A DNA stretch of 64,000 nt from Monomorium pharaonis (Eukaryota; Arthropoda; Insecta; Hymenoptera; Formicidae), in assembly GCF_013373865.1 (NCBI RefSeq), contig NC_050469.1, positions 11,752,740-11,816,739 of the forward strand. Reading direction: 5' to 3'. The notes under the pieces were generated by a model. That model was not told the DNA's origin and made no database searches. It was given only the letters and a program-made list of their open reading frames with translations. The translations under genes and the position numbers were made by a program. Shown here piece after piece: positions 12,361 to 24,694 of the stretch (the first letter of the stretch is position 1; each line of letters starts with the position of its first letter).

Positions 12361-14239
12361 TTGTGCAATCAGCACTAAAAATGTTGAACTTTGGAAAAAG
12401 TTGAGTTGAGGAGAGGGACGACGAACTTTGACGATGAAATATTGCTCAAAAGAAGTGTAGACTGGAAACAATGCTATATATATATAAATCATATTTTTTA
12501 AATATTTTTTTATATCTCGTTCTCTTTAGAATGTAGTCATCTTCTTTTGTGCCTTCCAGCGATAAAAAAGTAAATAGTGTGCGTTGTATCTTCTTACAAA
12601 ATCATGTTTAAATTGAATAACAGAATTTTTCAAGAATAAAAATTTTTGTTGACATCTTTGTAGCAGATATCAATTATTAATTTAAAAAGTTTTGTTTCTT
12701 GTTGTTTTAATGTAAGCGAAAAAATGAATTCTTCCGAGCTGCTTTTGACGCTTGTTTGATGCTGCGTCTGAAAAGAGTTTGCGCAGTTAGTCAGCAGCTG
12801 AGTACACAAAAGGCGAACTGTATAGAGTTACAAATAATGAGTAAAACTCACATATTTAGCAGAATTTCAAGATTTTATAAATTATATATAATCTAGGTAT
12901 CCAAGCCCTCCTCCCAAAAAATTGTTATGCGAAAATATTCGCATAAAATCAATGAAAGAAAATTTTTATATTGACTAAAGTGAAAAAATTGAATTCTTAA
13001 TATTATAAAATTATTACAAAGCTACTTTAAAATAAAAACTGATTTATATAAAATCCAGGATGCGACAAATTCGATTAGCATGTTGAATAAATTATTTTAA
13101 AATATACATTATTAGATATAGAATTTCAATTATCGTATTCCATCGTAAAAATATTCTCCAGGTGATTCTTCGCTTTTATCGCGAGATCTGTTTCTTAAAC
13201 TTTACGAGGATCTTTACCTCGCCAGTGACCATGGATGACTTAATTGCGATAAAAATGCAGGTGCGTATCATAATGTATGTTACAAATACGCCTGAAGAAT
13301 TCTACGCGAGATAATAGCGAAGACATAGCGACTATGTGATTACGCTGATAGCAGTCACGTCCCGTACATGTGCAGCTGTGCATATGTACATATAGAATCG
13401 CGCGCAAAACTTTATATATCTACTTCGCGTAAGTGCAAGTCTGAATCACTACTTCTGAATAATCGCCCGACAATTCTTCATCCTGCATAAGTCGCTGCGG
13501 AAGCGCATTGTTGTCGCGGTTTCGCAGGAATATATCACAAAAAAGATGCCACTTAATTATTACGTATGTCACATGCATATGTATAGCGGTGGTACGTAAG
13601 TTTGACAGAGTAATCAGAGAATCTGTTCACTACGAAAGAAATTATTTATGTAATGTACTTTTGTATTCAGACAATTTTACAGAAATATATTTATTAAGAT
13701 CCAGCACGCGAAATATATAAAAATATTGCTCCACCTTTTAGAATTTAAACTTTGCACATTGTATCGCAATAAAATCTTGATTTATCGAGCATGATAAAAA
13801 TTATATAGAAGATCGCATGAATGTAAAGCCCGCAAAATTTTCAGAAACGGTACGACTATTGGATCATTTAATTTGTGGAACGCGGGAAGTCGATAAATAA
13901 TTTTTAAACACAATGACGACATAAATGATGAATTATAAACAACGTTGTACGATAAGTATAAATTAACAGAATCGCTATTGCGTGCATCGTTGATGATTGA
14001 TGTTCCGTTGCGAAGCAAAAAATCTGTACGGTTCGGAGAGAAGGGAGATATAACGAGAGAGAAGCGCATCTACATTACGGAATTCTAACAAAATAACTAC
14101 ACAGAAGAGAACGATTTATTGCAATTGTGTAAAATCTATAGGAAAAAACCGAGCAAACTTTCACTTGATTCTTGTGCCAGGAAAAGTACATGGAATCTCA
14201 AGATAAAGCACGAGTCGATACTTTCGTTTATAATCTGAA

Positions 14240-14359
14240 TAGCGATCATGCAACTTTTTCCCTAGAGCGATAATGTGAAAAGTGAAAATTTTTACCGTAG
14301 AAGTTGAACGGAGAAATCATCACGTTTCCGCCCTAGGGGAAAAGTTGCATGATCGCTAC
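14240..14359. mobile_element. MITE-like foldback element, about 120 bp
   Basis: Near-perfect terminal inverted repeats begin TAGCGATCATGCAACTTTTT and are followed by CCCTAG. The right end is the reverse complement with one or two changes. Partial complementarity continues inward into the spacer. No coding capacity. The size and structure fit a non-autonomous DNA transposon; the family was not identified. Confidence 0.75.
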
Positions 14360-16685
14360 CCTGATGTCAAAAGGTATAAACGTACTGCCTCTCTTTAATA
14401 CAGTAAAATTTCTCTCTTTCTCTAATATATACTAATTATGTATTAACTGATAATTAATATTAAATTAATACATTATGTATTAAATTGATATATTGAATAT
14501 TAATACGGCAAATTAATATTAACACATTAATCGATCGTAGATTTGATTATGCCTTTACACAAGAATTAGGTGTCAATTTTTGCTATTTCAAGGTACAATT
14601 CAAGAGTTACAGAAATTGTGATCCTACTAGGTTTTAACACAAATTGTCATTTTGTTTATCAAATTACAATGGCGCTCGTAGCAAATGCAAAATATTGAAA
14701 ATAAAGCGCGCTTTTTAATTAGAATTATTTAGAGTTCACGTACAAATTTTACAGAAAATGCAGGATCTCTTTCACACGTTTGTCGACAAAGAGCCCGCGT
14801 AGGAAGACGGTGCCGATAATCGTAACGCGTGTGAAGCGATCGGCGCGCTTCTTTCGCGGCCTCGAAAAGCGCTTTCGACCGTGTCTGCGATGTCTGCCTC
14901 GAATCGCGCGGACGGTGCGATCGTTAAACGGCTTTATTGTCTGGAATCATGCCCCTGCTTCCCTTCGTGGCCGCAGAGATGTGACTCACTGGCTCGTCAC
15001 TCGCGTAACGGGTGTCCCGGCATTCCGTGGAAACCGGCGAGCTGCGCCGGGTTATCCGTGTCCGAGATTACGTGTCGAAGAAGATACAAAATGTTTCGAG
15101 CGTTTCGGGCTGCATGATTCAGACGGCACGAAAATTTCTTCTCTTATCCCAAACTATATACTCTTTCGTTCTCTTCTGCGAAACTTTTTAATCTCTCATT
15201 TTAAAGAAAGGAAATATTATTAAAAAAAATAGTAAAATTATTTGCAGTGATGATAGGGACAATTTAAAATCACGATTAATAATCGAAAAAAAAAAAGATT
15301 TTTATTTCAGTATAAATTTTATTTCAATACACTTTGGATATATTTTGATATATCAAAATAAACCGACTCAGCCTTGCAATATACGAGCGTCACGGTACTG
15401 TTGTAACGTTACACGCTCAACCGGAGATCTGATTTTTGCGAAACGCTTCAATCGCGATGCTTACTTCCTGAGCATATTTTAGTGCCGGGTAATCCAGTCG
15501 TTTCACGATTGGGATGAGAGGGTTTACAAACGAGGAAATACATATATACATACTCGCAATTTGTAGCGATTGTTCAATCATTAATCGCGTTTGTCGTTAT
15601 AAACAGAGAATTCCATTCTAAATTTCAATACCGAATTATGAATCATCTGAAGCGGGATTAATGAGAAGATATTGAATATAAAATTATAAGTAGAATTTTA
15701 GTCTGAAATTTAAAAACGCAAATAAATTGATTATCTTAAATATTTTACATAATAAACAACACTCATTTAAGCATTACACTACTTGTTTCTTTATTATCTA
15801 TTATCTTTATTTGATTTTCCAACGGATCAATATAAGTATTGTTCAAAAGATTTATAAAAATTATTAATTAATTTGTAACTGCAGATCGAGCATTTGATGA
15901 TTCAGCTTCCTAATGATCTGCCAGGATTTGCTCGCGTCTCGACAGATGTCGCATCGCATCACGATTACAATATTTCTGCGCGTTAGTTTATTTTAATTAC
16001 TTTTTTTCTACATTCCATTACACATAACAGCAAGAAAACGAAATTTGCAAGGTGAATGCATCTGATAACCAAAGTGGCCAATTTTCCAACATTACGTATG
16101 TGTACTCTTACATTTTTTAAAATGAAAAAAATTAAATCATCGTTGTGCCGAGGATGCTTGGGCGCATCCGGCGAATTAATATTTAATTGATATCCGCGTG
16201 ACGGAAATGCAACGCGATGTAATGCGTATGAGCGTGACGACATTCGCTCGGCTTACGATCGCAAGCGATAGCTTCCGGCACTCCATCGACTGCCGACAGT
16301 TCTACCGAATAAGTAGATCGTCTGAAAGCTATTAATTAAGCTAAACGCAATACGAATGAGTGAATAGACTCTCCTCATAATTACATCTTTCTTCTTGTGT
16401 AGACTTTATTATTTTTGAAAACGTAAAAAGAATTTAGTCAAACAGGTTTGGGTCTGAGTAGCCATTGAAAAATACTTTTTATCCATGCAGCAACAAAACT
16501 ATTCTATCGACACGAACATACATATATGCTGTATTTTTGTATCTTATCTAAATACGTTATTAAGTTACTCCGTATGGCTCAGCGATAACTTATCGCTTGT
16601 CCTAATGCCTAATAAAACTGATCAAAATCCGTTAGAAAAACGGAGAGGTAAAAAGAACAATAAAGACAAAGGCAATGAAAATAGA

Positions 16686-16808
16686 TAGTATCCTAGATAG
16701 CACAGAGAGTTCAAAAAGAACTCAATTGTATGTCACAAATTATGAATTCATAATTTTGTGACATACAATTGAGTCCTTTTTGAACTCTCTGTGCTATCTG
16801 GTATACTA
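16686..16808. mobile_element. MITE-like perfect foldback element, about 123 bp
   Basis: The two halves are almost exact reverse complements, about 58 bp per arm, beginning TAGTATCCTAGATAGCACAG and meeting at the palindromic centre ATGAATTCAT. Only a few mismatches (CCTAG/CCAG near the tip, one A/G in the arm) interrupt the pairing. Such a hairpin is typical of a recently inserted non-autonomous DNA element. TA-containing tips would fit a TA-targeting superfamily, which is inference. Confidence 0.8.
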
Positions 16809-17459
16809 AAGCGCTACAGATTATTTAGAATTGATCTGAATCTTACATACTAATATATATATATATATTTCTTCTTAGGACCGGTTATTCCATTTCTGGA
16901 TAAACTATATATATATATGATATAATAAATTATCTAATAGATAAGTGTCCATGTCTACACATCTGTCATATGTGATTGCATTTCAAAATTTACTGTAAGT
17001 ACTGAAAATTTGTCGTTTACATTACGTAAATAGATTTTTAGTATTAACAATAAATTTTGGAACACAGCCCACGTCTATGTGTATGTACATACAGACATTT
17101 ATACAGTTTTAGATAAATAATTTTCAAACGAATAAATGGGGGCCCAAATAAAATTATACGAAAATATTTATTAGTTTTATTATATATAAAAAATTGATTT
17201 AATTCGTAACGATACTTTTAAATTTGCAGACAAGTACTTTTACATAAGAATCAAGAGCAAACAAAGAAATTACATCAATCAGAGAATCGTGTTCGAATTT
17301 CATTCGAATGTTCAATCGTAATGATGGAACGATCCACGACATTTAGAAACCTTGATGATATTTTGAGATGTAACGATACAGCCTTGATGGCAATTCAAAA
17401 TTAACACGATTTGTCGTTCACTTATCGAAGAAAGAGATTGCCTGCGGTAAAACGTTTAC

Positions 17460-18151
17460 CGTTTAACTTTTCTCGCTTCACTCGCCGCTGAAAATTCAAA
17501 ACGGGCTCGCTCGGCGTAGCGTGAGATGCAGGAATCGATAATTATCGCATCCATCCACACGGACCACGGACCAGCGAACGCTCTCGGCTCTCGGTTCGGC
17601 TCGGCGCGCGGCGTCTCCATCTCTCCGGGGTTATCCGGGTTGTCTCTCGACGACGCCGACAGACCGCGCGCCTGGCTCTCGCACCGCCCCTGTACGTACG
17701 GTATCCGGCATCCGGCCACACACAGTCCGACGACGCCGTTCTCTCTCTCTCGTCTGCACGAAGGTGCGGCGAGGTCTGCTCCGCGTGGGAAGCCACCTCG
17801 GCGCACCTCGGCGGGTACCGCGCGATTCATCACGATCTCTTTCGAGAGCTCGAACGTCGTCGGGGGGGAACGTGTCTCTCGGAAGGCGGGAATGCGTGCG
17901 ACTCGCGTTCGCGTCTCGACGAGCAGCAGTTAATACGCCGTCTCTCGCGTTGCTCCGCAGTAGTCGCTGTCTCTGTCTCTCTTTTTTCTCTTTCTCGCTC
18001 CCTCTTTTCCCTTTCTCGCTCTCTCTCTCTCTCCTCTCTCTTTCTCTCTCTCTCTCTCTCTTTATCGTGGAGATGAACGTGGCAGTGCGATAGGTTTGAC
18101 GGCGACTCGACTTCCTCAGAGAAGAGCCTGCAAGTTACTTCCGAAGTCGTC
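17460..18151 (+). promoter_or_regulatory. CpG-rich promoter / 5' UTR region of the hexosaminidase D-like gene
   Basis: A sharp switch from A+T-rich DNA to CpG-rich sequence at about 17460 precedes the glycosidase ORF, and a (CT)n tract at about 18000-18062 lies just upstream of the start codon. No TATA box was seen. Long open frames on both strands are a by-product of the GC content. Confidence 0.5.
18019..18062. repeat. (CT)n pyrimidine tract
   Basis: Interrupted CT/TTTC repeats within the presumed 5' leader of the hexosaminidase gene, about 90 bases before its ATG. Confidence 0.85.
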
Positions 18152-19918
18152 ATGACGCGTCTGCGGGGCCGCGCGTCGCTGATGGTTGTCGCGACGATCA
18201 GCTTCGTCCTGCTGGTTGTCATATACCACATACTCAGCAACGAGGTCGACGAGATGTCGGGCAAGGTCGCCGCGCGTCTGAGAGCCGAGGAGGTGTACTC
18301 ACCATCACCAGGTGAACTCACGGACGGCCCTCAGGGCGCTGCCGGTAGGCGGCGAGTAGCTGACGGGCAGATGATGACGGATGATTTGAAGAACGGTAGG
18401 GACAGACTGGTTAACGAGTTATTAACTCACGATAAATCGTTTGCAGACGTCGCCACTCCGCTGTTCCGGGGCCACAAGATCGTCCATCTAGATCTGAAAG
18501 GCGCCCCGCCGAAGATGAGCTATTACAGCTACCTGTTCCCACTGCTGCGCAAGCTGGGGGCCACCGGAGTGCTCGTGGAGTACGAGGACATGTTTCCATT
18601 CGCCGACAGTATCGAGGACATACACGCCGGCAACGCCTACTCCAGGAGGGACATCGCGCAGATTCAGAGCATAGCCAGGAACAATCAGCTGCTCGTCATA
18701 CCGTTGATACAGACCTTCGGTCACATGGAGTTCGTGCTCAAGTTGGACAAGTATAAGGATTTTAGGGAAGTCCCGCGCTACCCGCAGGTCTTGTGCCCCA
18801 CGTACAACAGAACGCTACCGTTAATCTACGAGATGATAAACCAGGTCGTGTCCGCGCATCCAACGTCAAAGTACTTGCACATAGGCGCGGACGAGGTTTA
18901 TCAGATAGGTGAGTGCTCGAGGTGCTTGGACCTCATGGCCAAGAGGCAGTGGAGCAAGCGACAGCTGTTTCTGGATCACGTCTCCACGGTCGTCAAATAT
19001 ATCAAGGAACGATACCCGGAACTGACTGTGCTCATGTGGGACGACGAGTTCCGTGACATATCACCGCAGGAGATCATTGACAGGGGCCTCCACACGTTGG
19101 TGGAGCCGGTCATCTGGAAGTACACTACCGAGCCTGGTATGACACTGACGGATCAGCTGTGGGAAAGTTACGCCACGGTGTGGAAAGAAGTCTGGGTCGC
19201 GACCGCGTTCAAGGGTGCCACCTCGCCCGACAGATATTACACAGACATCTCGTATCACATGGAGAACCATCAACGTTGGCTCGAGATCATTCAGAGATAC
19301 TCGAGTCAAATCACCTTCAAGGGTGTCATGTTGACCGGATGGCAGAGATACGATCACTTCAGCGTCCTCTGCGAATTACTGCCAGTGGGACTGCCATCTC
19401 TCGCTATTAATTTAGGTATACTGCAAGCCTCAGATGTGAACGGCTTTCCCATAGAATTGCCCGATCGTATATCCGAGGCTCTGCAATGCGACGGTATCGT
19501 CTCGTTAAACATACCGGAGCCGCAGTACGGCTGGACCAAATGCAGTTTCCACGGGGTATCGGTGTATACGGCTATTTTGCGTCTTTACTCTCTCACGCAA
19601 GAGATAACGAAGATGGAGCAGGACAATACGTACAAGGGATGGTTAAAGCCGTACAACATTAAATATTCTTTTGCTAGTCCCAGTTACGTCGAACGTGCGG
19701 TCACCGATCTGGACAGACACAGGATGGAGATAATGTATATCGAAAAGGAGATGCGCACGGCCATGGAAGATATTTATGACAATTATACGATACAAGAGTG
19801 GCTTGATACGTACGTGACACCTCTAAGCGAAAAGCTCAATCAATTGTGGGACGTCAAGGAGAAACTTTTAGAGAAAAATAATTGGCCAAGGAGGCCTCTC
19901 ACAAAATCTGAGTTATAG
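18152..19918 (+). CDS. HEXD: Hexosaminidase D-like glycosidase (GH20), type II membrane protein
   Basis: One uninterrupted 588-codon exon. After a short basic N-terminus, residues about 9-29 form a single hydrophobic helix (SLMVVATISFVLLVVIYHIL), predicting a type II Golgi/ER membrane anchor, then a variable Pro/Gly-rich stem to about residue 100. The catalytic barrel begins with HLDLKGAPPKMSYY, the hallmark of the hexosaminidase D branch of GH20, and continues with VEYEDMFPF and PLIQTFGHMEFVLK. The acid/base pair is D247-E248 in HIGADEVYQIGEC, and the strands LMWDDEF and GVMLTGWQRYDH follow. Family enzymes remove terminal beta-N-acetylgalactosamine/glucosamine. Vertebrate HEXD lacks the membrane anchor, so location here is inferred from the helix. 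N-glycosylation sites NRT and NYT fit a lumenal catalytic domain. The absence of introns across about 1.77 kb is unlike the neighbouring genes. Confidence 0.95.
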   Translation: MTRLRGRASLMVVATISFVLLVVIYHILSNEVDEMSGKVAARLRAEEVYSPSPGELTDGPQGAAGRRRVADGQMMTDDLKNGRDRLVNELLTHDKSFADVATPLFRGHKIVHLDLKGAPPKMSYYSYLFPLLRKLGATGVLVEYEDMFPFADSIEDIHAGNAYSRRDIAQIQSIARNNQLLVIPLIQTFGHMEFVLKLDKYKDFREVPRYPQVLCPTYNRTLPLIYEMINQVVSAHPTSKYLHIGADEVYQIGECSRCLDLMAKRQWSKRQLFLDHVSTVVKYIKERYPELTVLMWDDEFRDISPQEIIDRGLHTLVEPVIWKYTTEPGMTLTDQLWESYATVWKEVWVATAFKGATSPDRYYTDISYHMENHQRWLEIIQRYSSQITFKGVMLTGWQRYDHFSVLCELLPVGLPSLAINLGILQASDVNGFPIELPDRISEALQCDGIVSLNIPEPQYGWTKCSFHGVSVYTAILRLYSLTQEITKMEQDNTYKGWLKPYNIKYSFASPSYVERAVTDLDRHRMEIMYIEKEMRTAMEDIYDNYTIQEWLDTYVTPLSEKLNQLWDVKEKLLEKNNWPRRPLTKSEL

Positions 19919-19939
19919 TATAAAACGACAATTTTTTGA

Positions 19940-19945
19940 AATAAA
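19940..19945 (+). terminator. Candidate poly(A) signal of the hexosaminidase D-like gene
   Basis: AATAAA lies about 20 bases after the stop codon. It would give a very short 3' UTR. Other signals further downstream cannot be excluded. Confidence 0.4.
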
Positions 19946-21767
19946 TAGACAAAATTTGTGCTCTTTGTGGTGTAATAAGAGACTGAAAATTTTTATTAAA
20001 TAATACGAGAAAAAGAATGCGAATTTGATTCGCGAACAACTGCGAAAATTTCTTAGCAATTATTTTTTAAAAATGGCGTGGGGATAATCAGCGAAATATA
20101 AAAATTTTGAACTCGTAATTTTACATCTTGAGCAACCATTGTACAGAATATGTGATAACATAATTCGATAAGAGAATAATCAAATCATAATTACACCGTC
20201 CGTATAAATTAGTAAATATAATTTATCTCGGTGGACATAGTTGCGTTATTTATCATAGAATTAATAATAGGTATTTCTTATTTAAACAAATTTAAAATAA
20301 CTATTTATATGCAATTACATATATATATATATAATTTATATAGTTATATTTATAGTTATATATATACATATATATATATATATATTCAATTTCTTATAAT
20401 ACTTCAAAAAAATCTTAAATGCGATATTAATGTTCTAGATGATTTACGGAGATAGACGGTGTATAAAGTAGTAGGTAATAATCTATTGATAAATATTATA
20501 TTAAACAAAACAATAATTTTGCAGCATTAGAATAAATAATTTATTGTCATTTCATTAAGAAAGCTAGATCTTAAATTATTGTTTTTTTTTAGATTTTGAA
20601 AATTATACATTATATATTATATATATACGTAATGTACGCTTTATATAATGTAAATTAGTCTTTCCAATCATACGCACAGAATGAACTTTCTTCGTATTAT
20701 GTCTTCTATCTACAAACAATGTAGAGTACTATTTCACAGGAATGTTTATCGAAAAGACATTGATAATTTAAATTAATGTATATTAATTCACGCATATTAA
20801 TTGCAATGTCTGCAGCTTTAGCATAAGCAGGAAATCGTGCCATAACCAGATAATTTCAACGTAATGCTCCAATTAGATAAATTTTTCAAGAATAAAAGGA
20901 TTAGTGTATGTACATGTGTTTGAATTGAAGACTTTTTATGAAAGAGGTGATAAATGTGGGAGAAAAATGTTTTTTATTAAAAAATTACGTATATAATACG
21001 TAAGTGTTACTAATAATAATATTTGTAAAATATAGGGACAGTACGAAATGTTTTAGAAATTATTCATGCAAAAATTTTTAAAAATATTCTTTTATTTCGA
21101 AAAGAGAGAACACAGAACTTTCTTTTCTAAAATTTTCATTATTTTCACATAGGATCTTCAATCACGCTGCGTCAAATTGTTTTTCGATGAACAAAGCTCA
21201 TAGTATAATATTTAACAAATCTTCCTAGCAATTTTGAATTTTTCCGCGAGCTACTATATTATATAATATACATCTTTGCATTATATAATAGGCTTGGTTG
21301 TTATTATTTCGTAATTCTGACTATTATAAAAGTATTTTTAATGTTGTTATATAAATAATGTATTGCGCGTGTAACAATTATCACAAATTAATAAGATGCG
21401 ATTAATAAATTCTGTTTTTCCAACTGCGGTAGATAAATTCTGTGGTTATGTTTGCCCCGTTGGCCCCGCATTACATAAATATAATTTTCACTCATACAGT
21501 GTATTTTGAATGAGATGCGATCCACAAATTCAATACATTCACGCGCAGACAATTGTAAAAAATACATTCTCGATGTTATATATTCCGTTCTTTTTTTTAT
21601 GAATACATGAACACTCAAAACGAATGAAATTTTTATGACATACAATTGATTGTGCAATGATATCGTGTAAAACATCATGTATGAAATACGGTTCAACAGA
21701 ATTAATATTTGACTAAATTTAAGTAAAAAATGTAATAAGATATTTTAAAAATATTCAATGAGATCAT
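19946..21767. other. A+T-rich intergenic region
   Basis: Very A+T-rich, with TA-repeat sequence at about 20318-20388 and around 20600-20640. It separates the 3' ends of the hexosaminidase gene (+) and the Rab28-like gene (-). No credible ORF. It probably includes both 3' UTRs. Confidence 0.5.
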
Positions 21768-24209
21768 TCATTGTAGTGTGCACACCGCGGATTTCGAGCC
21801 AGGAAAATGGGGATGGAACGCAATTGGGTGTTGCTTTTTGTTAGGAATCCTTTTTACGACTTTTTGTATCGAACTCATGTCTACCGTGTCCCCGATTTCA
21901 GCGATAATGATGGGCTTGTGAAAATCTTGATCCGTCCTTGTTAATCTGACACCCAAAACTTGCGCCGCTAAGCCTGCTATGCACAAAGATACCTGAAAGT
22001 AAACCAGGAAAAGTTTTCATAACTCGCGTATTGATATATAAATAAGAGTACATTTATACTTTTTTTATTTTTGAAAAAAATTTACCGCTTCTCCAGTTCT
22101 CGCAGACATATCGTGATAAGCAAATCCGTTTTCCGCGGCGAATCGATGCGACCTGTCTCTCTTAACTGTCCTTTGATGTTCCATGTCACATTTATTACCA
22201 ATTATCGCTATTAGAGGCATTTCGTCGTAAGTGTCGCTGAAACTCTTGATTTTACTGAGCCATTCTTCCAAAATGTCGAAACTCGAGCTATTCGTGACGT
22301 CGTATACCAAAAGAATGATCTGGTTCATAAATACACATCTGATTTTTACAACAACGTACAAGCACGTAGTAGCACACGAATAACAGACATATCGATGTTA
22401 ATTCGATTAAATTAAATTAAATAATAAGATGACTTTTTCAATTTTAAAAGTAGCGGTAAATTGATCTTACATGTGCTCCGAAAATGTATTTGTCCAACAT
22501 GTTGCCGTGCAGGGCGAGCCCGCCGACGTCCCATAAATGCAGATTGACATTTTTGCAGCAACCGACACTGATGTTCTTGAGGAAGAAGTCGATCCCCGCG
22601 GTAGGTACGTATTGTCTGGTGAAATCGTTGTTGCAAAACTTCTGGACGATGCTGGTCTAAAGAAGGATCCTTGAATGTCAATTATCAAGAATGACAGGCT
22701 TTGCGGTTGGAAAATAACAGGTGACACAGAATCTGACAATCAATAAACATGATAATGATAGTCGTAATTGCCGAAAGACAAATAAAAATTGCAGTTAAAG
22801 CAATTGTTTGTCGCATGTCATAAATAATTATCTACCTTCTTTTTTTATAATTACAATTTATTTCTACGTATGTATATATTATTTTTTAATAAAAACTGTA
22901 AATTTTATAACATAAATGTATAGTATATATACAATTTGTCGCGTAATTTATAAACAATAAATTGTAAGATTACACATAGAAAAAAAATAATTTTCTGTTT
23001 ACATTTTACAAATTTTATTAAATAAATAAGAATAAAAGTTATATCCGAATATATGAGAACTTATCTCAAATCACGTAAGAAATATTATGCATACTAAACC
23101 GATCTTTTATACTCGTGACGTTTTGCAGAATATCGCGCAGATATTAAAAAAATGAAAAGAAAATAAGTAGCTTCCAAAATTTAATGAATTTGCGACCTAT
23201 GATTAACCTTGTTAATGCAAAAGTGCACATTGATTAGAAAATTTCTCTGCCGATTTGCTTTATTGTTCTATTATTGGCAAGTAAAAGAATACGGTAAATA
23301 AAACCGCGAACGTTGCATGTTACTGTAAGATTCCAACGTTAGATCCAGAAGCACGAAGGTGCAGCGGAGGCCTCATCGATTCTAGCTCGTCTATTACATT
23401 CATCGTTAATCCATATCGCACAATGCACAGCCGTACATTTTTTATTACAGAGAGAAACATACAATACTTACTATAACACAGCAATAAAACCGTAGTAACG
23501 TTATCATTAATAACATTTACAGTAATAAATCAACATAAAGAATCATAAACATTCGTAAAGTGAATTAAACTCGTTAATTTTACGGTCGTTATGAAAAGAA
23601 AATGTTTATCGAGTATAATGATAATTGAAATGACGTGTAGCGCGATGTATAAAACGATCGATTCGCAATTGGCGAGTCCCAAATTCGATCCCGATCGTCA
23701 CCCCATAGATATCTTTTTCAGGCCTACATAAAATCTAAGAACGTAGGCTATATTAGAGAAATTAATCACGATTGCAGTGGATCTTTATACCTTCACATTT
23801 TTCGTATAACGCACATCTCCATTTGAGAATGGTTGATTCATAGTTTAAGTATGTTTAAATCCAATTTTCATTTCACGTGCATATTTATAAACACACGCGT
23901 CACGCGTAAATTATATGTTAAATTAAAATATATCAAATAGAAACATCTTCGCTCGCTCCGTCACCTGTTGAAGGTCTCTTGCTATATCGTTTTTTCACCA
24001 TGGTGATCGGCAAACAAATTTAAACGCGACGAATACGCTAATAAACAGCCCCTCGAGAAGCATCGAACACTGAAACTAGGGATCAACCACCTTTCTGTCT
24101 TTCATTTTCGTATAACGCCGAAAAAAAAACTCACTTTACCGACGCCGGAGTCGCCCACGAACACGATCTTCAGCCGCTTCTCGACCGACTCCTCATCGAT
24201 GTCCGACAT
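21768..24209 (-). CDS. Rab28: Rab28-like small GTPase
   Basis: Four coding exons, right to left 24209-24135, 22656-22471, 22319-22086 and 21992-21768, give 239 aa with every junction in phase 0. G1 is GDSGVGKTS, split by the first intron after GVGK. Switch I is PTAGIDFFLKNI. G3 is LWDVGGLALHGNMLDKYIFG, G4 NKCD and G5 SARTG. The order and spacing, including the Rab28-type GG..GGKMLDKYI/YGA segment and the following LLVYDVTN, identify Rab28 rather than a classical Rab. The C-terminus is CTLQ, a CAAX box like the farnesylated CAVQ of vertebrate Rab28, instead of a CC/CXC tail. Rab28 acts at cilia and with intraflagellar transport/BBSome partners in animals. Leu72 replaces the usual switch II Gln (see findings), and G5 has Arg where Lys is normal. 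Acceptor 3 (AACCAG) has a weak pyrimidine tract but is fixed by frame and alignment. Confidence 0.94.
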
Positions 24210-24375
24210 CGGGGACGTGATGAAATCGGCGATGATTCTCGGTGGCGATCATGCGAGCGGCATACTGTCGGGACGGTCCCTGGCTGACTATAATGGCGCG
24301 GCATGGAGTGTGGCAGCTCGCGTGTTGTGGCCGACGAACGAGGTCCGAATCGACCGGCAGTGGTGGCCAGTACGG

Positions 24376-24402
24376 CGTCGTCGTCGTCGTCGTCGTCGTC
24401 GT
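24376..24402. repeat. (CGT)n trinucleotide repeat
   Basis: Nine CGT/GTC units lie in the GC-rich 5' region of the Rab28-like gene, about 170 bases upstream of its ATG. Probably within the 5' UTR or promoter. Confidence 0.9.
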
Positions 24403-24694
24403 CTACTCGCGGGCATGAATAAATTAGCAAATAATCGATAACGAAACCGCGCCATCGCCAACGTTCGTACCTCGCGGTTAGTAGCAATTGTGAACGCGAA
24501 GGGTACCCTGACGACGACAACGACAAATGTGCGTAACGCCCTTCGAGACAATGCACCTGCGTGTGGGACGCTTCAGTTTTCACCCTTGCGCCAGATGTCG
24601 AGCAATTTGGAAATTTAACAGCGAATTACCGTTCGGTGTAAAAAAATTCAAAGTTTGCAATGTTAAATCATAATTTATTTTACAATACAATGAA

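Larger units (their letters stand above)
12361..17450. other. Intergenic region, mostly A+T-rich
   Basis: No gene was recognised. The region holds two foldback elements (listed separately), a short CpG-rich island at about 14790-15120, and TA runs at 16852-16868 and 16907-16918. Open frames here are short and without domain resemblance. Confidence 0.5.

Noticed and set aside
17456..18321. Overlapping frames of 84-163 codons on both strands upstream of the hexosaminidase gene
   Set aside because: By-products of GC content and the CT tract; no protein family resemblance.
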